From Coptis chinensis (taxonomy: Eukaryota; Streptophyta; Magnoliopsida; Ranunculales; Ranunculaceae), in assembly GCA_015680905.1 (NCBI GenBank), contig CM027382.1:3286001-3350000 (forward strand): a stretch of DNA of 64,000 nt. Reading direction: 5' to 3'. The position numbers and the translations under genes are program-made. Of the stretch, positions 59,951-64,000 are shown piece by piece; positions within the stretch are counted from its first letter, which is position 1, and each line of letters begins with the position of its first letter. The notes beneath the pieces were generated by a model. That model was not told where the DNA came from and did not search any database. It saw nothing but the letters and a program-made list of their open reading frames with translations.

Positions 59951-60985
59951 GTGTCAATCGAGGCCACTCATCAAACAAGGGTGCCTGTGTATTGTTCCAA
60001 GATGTACTGCAATCAAATAATATAATTGTCTTATAAAAAAAAAATTATTTGTTGTTTCACAATTTCACAATTTGAATTATATCGTTTTAAACATGTTATT
60101 CAAAATTATCGAAACGATTTTAAATTGTTAAAAGCTGTATTGAAATTAGTTGTAATTAACATACATTTTTTCCGTTTTTAAAGTTTTTTCCACCTTGTTT
60201 TGGTCTTTCCAGAAATTCATCCCACTTTTAATTAGAATTTTGTAAATTTTGAATGAATTTTAGTAATTTTGATTAACCCACTATTCTTTTGGTAACTAAT
60301 TTAGTAGGTAGTTTTTTTTGTTGGTAGTTGGTTTTTTTAGTTGGGACTAATAAAAGAGGTCAAAATTGTAAAAGTCGTCTGAAATTTGAGACAGATGTCA
60401 AATTTCAGTTTTTATGGAGGAAAAACAAAAAAAAAGTTTGCTATTTCCTCTGAATTGAACTTAAAAAAATTGCATCTGTGTACCTATACCCAATTTTCTG
60501 GTGTGTCAATCGAGGCCACTCATCAAGCAAAAGTGCGTGTGTATTGTTCCAAGATGTACTGCAATCAAATAATATAATTGTCTTATAAAAAAAAACTATT
60601 TGTTGTTTCACAATTTCACAATTTGAATTACATCAAGCTTAAACATGTTATTCAAAATTATCAGAGATGCATTTTAAATGGTTAAAGCTGTATTAAAATT
60701 AGTTGTAATTACATACATTTTTTCCATTTTTAAAGTTTTTTCCACTTTGTTTTGGTCTCTCCAAAAATTCATTTAACTTTTAATTAGAATTTTGTAGATT
60801 TTAGATGAATTTTAGTTATTTTGATTAACCAACTACTCTTTTGGTAACTAATTTAGTACGTAGTTTTTTTTGTTGGTAGTTGGCTTCTTTAGTTGGGACT
60901 GATAAAAGAGGTCAAAATTGTAAAAGTCAGTCTGAAATTTGAAACAGATGTCAAATTTCAGTTTTTATAGAGGAATATACCCAAT
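59951..60985. repeat. 550-bp tandem duplication upstream of the F-box gene
   Basis: The two units start GTGTCAATCGAGGCCACTCA at 59,951 and 60,501 and remain alignable to TATACCCAATTT(T/C)CTG. They differ by scattered substitutions. The first unit begins about 155 bp upstream of the F-box ATG, so the duplication may include its promoter region. Confidence 0.93.
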
Positions 60986-61273
60986 TTCCTGATTACTTTA
61001 CAAGGTACGCACTCAATTCGTAATATCGATATTTCACCTGAAATTTCGATACATGGTATAGGCAAACCAACATATATACGATAAATGAAGATTGAAATCA
61101 AGGCATTTAAACAAAACAGCATTTGTAATTGATATTCAACATCATCCAAGTCTGAGTTTGAACATATACAAACATCAAGATGTCTTTTGAAAGTTTGCTG
61201 TGCAAAATATGCAGAAATAAACCATAAACATGAAGAACGTACTAAAACCACTCAGTCAGTCCTCTAAACAGAT

Positions 61274-62837
61274 TCAAACCACAGTAACCTGAACAACATT
61301 CTTCCTCTCCTCATACTTGAGCTTAGGGACAGTCACCTTCAGCACACCATTCTTCATCTCAGCCTGGATCTTATCAACCTTGAAACGATCTTTCCCAATC
61401 ACAAACTTAGTGGAGTAATTGTTTCCACTCCCTGCTTCAGTATCAGCTTCTCCTTTGATAATCAGAAGGTCCTCCTCAACAGTAACTTTGACATGTTCCT
61501 TGCCTAGTCCTGGCATATCAATCTTCAACTGCATTGCTTCATCCTCATCCTTTCTGCTCCAGTTCTTTCCACGAGTTGCCGACTGAAATGGTTGATCGGC
61601 GAGCTCACCCAACATGCCAAAAAACTCGCCTATGCTCCTAGGTGTGGAGACAGGCTCAATGACATCTGCATATAGTAAGGAAGGAGATTTAATCAGAAAT
61701 ATTTATATATGCTATACATAATAAAGTAGTAGAGTTCAGACCCAGAAGCATAACAAGATTAACTATAGACCAATATATCGCTTAAAAAAATAACCACATA
61801 AGCCCTAGATGTTGGGAAACAAAAACATTTGAAGTAGATAAAAATAACCCCAACATCAGAAAAGAAGCATTCATGAAGTAAACCGCAAACACCCATCAGA
61901 TAGAGCCACTACTTCAACTATGGAGAACCAGATAACTAGTCCATACAATGCAAGGTCATATACCAAAAAAATGTTGACTCACACAAAAGGAGTACAAAAG
62001 ACAAAGGTATTTGACAAAATGAAAACAACCCCAACATCATATCGGAATATATGAAACATCAACCAACCCCAAAACCCATTACCATAACAAGATGAATAAT
62101 AGACCATTTCCATACGAGTTCAGATACAACAAAAACCTTGAATCACATAAAAGAAACTCCAAAACAGAGATATATTAGACAATAAAACACAAAGATATTA
62201 TGATATATGAAGAAACCCCAAAATACAACATGAACAACATAACCAAAACCCAAAAAATGAAAAAACCCCATCAGAAACTTTGGATCAAAAACCCATAACC
62301 AAAACAAACATGTAATAAAACATACCCATAACCAATATACTTCATATATCTCCCATAAAAAAACTCATTATCAGCATACCCCTTTCATAAAAAAACAAGC
62401 CAAATATACCATTACAAGATGAACCATAGATCTCATCAGACATTAAAGAAACATGAAGAATAACTCATTATTATAAAACCCAGCCCATTCATCAAACACT
62501 TATAAACAGTTGATCAACAAAAACAACATCACATATATTCACTGAACTAAAAACAGAGAAATTATATACTACCAGCAGAGAAGGTTGGTGAAGTAGCAGG
62601 ACGAGAAGGACGTGCATCAACAAGACCAATAGAACGGAAAAAATCAAGAACATTAAGTTCATTGTCATCAGCAGTAGCATTTTTGTCCGACTCATGATAA
62701 TCTTTCACAGCAGCATTACTGATAGTAAAAGGACCAACTTTTATCCTAGCTGACTTTGGAGGCAAAGCAGCAGCAGCAACAGATGGTCCTAAGTTTTGAA
62801 CAACAGGCATTTTCCCAAGCATAACGGATGAAGCCAT
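61274..62837 (-). CDS. Organellar (mitochondrial-type) small heat-shock protein
   Basis: Two exons, 62,573-62,837 and 61,274-61,665, join across a GT-AG intron of 907 bp (GTAGTATA...ATATGCAG) after the first base of codon 89. The product is 218 residues. Residues 1-50 (MASSVMLGKMPVVQNLGPSV, basic/alanine-rich) resemble an organelle targeting peptide. Then come LNVLDFFRSIGL and EPVSTPRSIGEFFGML, and an alpha-crystallin domain from about residue 124 with LKIDMPGLGKEHVKVTVEED, the consensus GVL at 195-197 in EMKNGVLKVTVPK, and a V-x-V C-terminal anchor (VQVTVV). sHSPs bind unfolding proteins and hold them for refolding by HSP70. An intron after the leader is known for mitochondrial-type plant sHSPs; chloroplast targeting is not excluded. 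The frame is intact. Confidence 0.93.
61666..62572 (-). other. Intron of the small heat-shock protein gene
   Basis: The donor GTAGTATA and acceptor ATATGCAG lie on the minus strand. The intron is 907 bp, AT-rich, and contains no other gene. The exon phase (one base before the junction) restores GAT, giving the DVIEP sequence. Confidence 0.9.
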
Positions 62838-62925
62838 TGTGAAAAAAAAACAAGATATCAGGGTTTATCTAGGGTTTTAAAACAGAGTGAGAGAAATGGT
62901 GTGTGAGTGTTGTGAGAAAGTGTGG

Positions 62926-62952
62926 TTTTTATAGACAAAGTTAGAAGGTTCT
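62926..62952 (-). promoter_or_regulatory. TATA box and heat-shock element of the sHSP gene
   Basis: On the minus strand CTATAAAAA (62,926-62,934) lies about 90 bp upstream of the ATG. Eight bases further upstream is AGAACCTTCT (62,943-62,952), a perfect nGAAnnTTCn heat-shock element with a partial third unit next to it. This spacing is typical for heat-inducible plant genes; heat control is inferred. Confidence 0.75.
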
Positions 62953-62989
62953 GGATTCGTTATTAGTTGTTAGTTAATCTTTACTTTAT

Positions 62990-64000
62990 CTCTTAATTAT
63001 AGGTAATAACTAATAATCCTTTCCTTAATAAAGGTAAAGGTATAAAGTGTGGTTTTTGTCATCTTGTCTTTTCTTGTGCACCAATCCACCATGATGGTAC
63101 ATTTTTATTGAATCTGAATCAGGTGGTTATTTGGGTTTTACCGTTTTACTACAGAAATGGTACATGGGCCAAGCATCTGTGGATTATTTCGGTTTGGGTT
63201 TGGGTTCGGATTTTGTCGGGTTCAAATAAAATTCGGTGCGGATATTTTATTCGGGTTTTGAACAGATTTCGGGTTTCGGCCAATAATATTAGCCCATTTC
63301 AGTTTGATTGCATGATACTGTAACTTATTCCTTGCTGTAGTGGATCTGTGGAGTTGCTGACCAGGTACCTGTAGCTAACAGCCTAAAGCATGCGGCTTGG
63401 AAATCGCACTAGTATCATTTCAGTGCCGACTGCCAAATCAATTTTGTTCTACATGATACATTGTGTACAATTTCAGAATGGACAATCAAGAGTGTACAAT
63501 AATAATTCGTTTTTGTGTCTAATGAAGTTAGCCTAAAATTTGGAGTTAACATTATCCTCACTGAAAATCGGTTAGGAAATTTGGCAATTTTTGATTGATA
63601 TCTATAACATACCTCATTAGTTATAATATTTCATCCAATAATACAGGAACAATTATACATGATCACTATGAAGTGTGGGCAAGAACATGAACTGAACATT
63701 TTGTTCCATGAGTCCAAACAATTTGGACCTCATTTTATTCCTGTCATAAAAAATTCCAAACATCCAATTTATGAGTGTACAGGTGCTGCTAAAGCATTGT
63801 ACATAAAGAATGAATCAAATGTACAGTTACACATAGTGGTGGTGGAATGAATGAGGTCTAACCCGAGTCCAGTGGAATGAATGAATGAACAAAAGCATTC
63901 AACATAAATAACAAAGATTACATTTTTAAATTTGTCATTTGGCTTGGAATCAAATTACATTTTTTGGGGGGATGGTTGGTTAGTTCGATCTCGGGTTTGA
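62990..64000. other. Right-end region, no secure gene
   Basis: A GGTTTGGGTTTGGGTTCGG stretch lies at about 63,190, followed by AT-rich sequence. A 63-codon frame with a true ATG (63,659-63,850, MITMKCGQEHELN to VQLHIVVVE) is unrecognised, and there is no evidence beyond its length that it is expressed. Confidence 0.35.

Noticed and set aside
63659-63850. 63-codon plus-strand frame as a gene
   Set aside because: It has no recognised motif and no promoter context, and a frame of this length is expected by chance.

Overview
The window is AT-rich nuclear DNA of a flowering plant, most likely a eudicot. The evidence is a PUB4-type U-box/ARM pseudogene, an intron-containing organellar small heat-shock protein, an intronless F-box gene and typical plant transposons. 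No bacterial-style operons, rRNA genes, CRISPR arrays or phage genes were seen.

Only the last 6 kb looks like ordinary gene space. It holds an F-box gene (58,670-59,797, minus), a 550-bp tandem duplication just upstream of it, and a two-exon small heat-shock protein gene (61,274-62,837, minus) with a heat-shock element beside its TATA box.

The rest is a four-copy array of a roughly 1.8-kb direct repeat of unknown identity (R1-R4), torn apart by insertions whose edges can be read to the base. R1 is split by a 7,001-bp Helitron (2,752-9,752) and by a Mutator-like element (9,966-11,983). The Helitron carries most of a captured PUB4-like U-box gene. A retroelement remnant (12,174-14,151) separates R1 from R2.

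R3 is split by a six-deep nest. From outside in: R3; a long-TIR MITE (16,050-53,017); PIF/Harbinger copy B (16,059-52,397, TSD TAA); PIF/Harbinger copy A (16,354-41,847, TSD TAA, opposite orientation); an Athila-like Ty3/gypsy element on the minus strand (16,873-35,313, TSD AGACT); and a 3.7-kb solo LTR (27,011-30,723). Two more solo LTRs sit in copy B (42,688-45,137, TSD GTTTA; 50,943-52,211, TSD GTTTT). With all insertions removed, A is 7,048 bp and B is about 7,113 bp, so they are two copies of one element.

That Harbinger element is the most notable system here. Besides the usual pair (Myb/SANT-like protein and DDE transposase) it carries a third, intron-containing gene for a plant mobile domain (PMD) protein. 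It also has a repeated 23-bp palindrome near both ends and just upstream of the transposase gene. A 492-bp MITE at 780-1,271 shares its TIRs and the palindrome. Both full copies are now broken, but in B the DDE residues are intact and a single stop codon interrupts the catalytic core.
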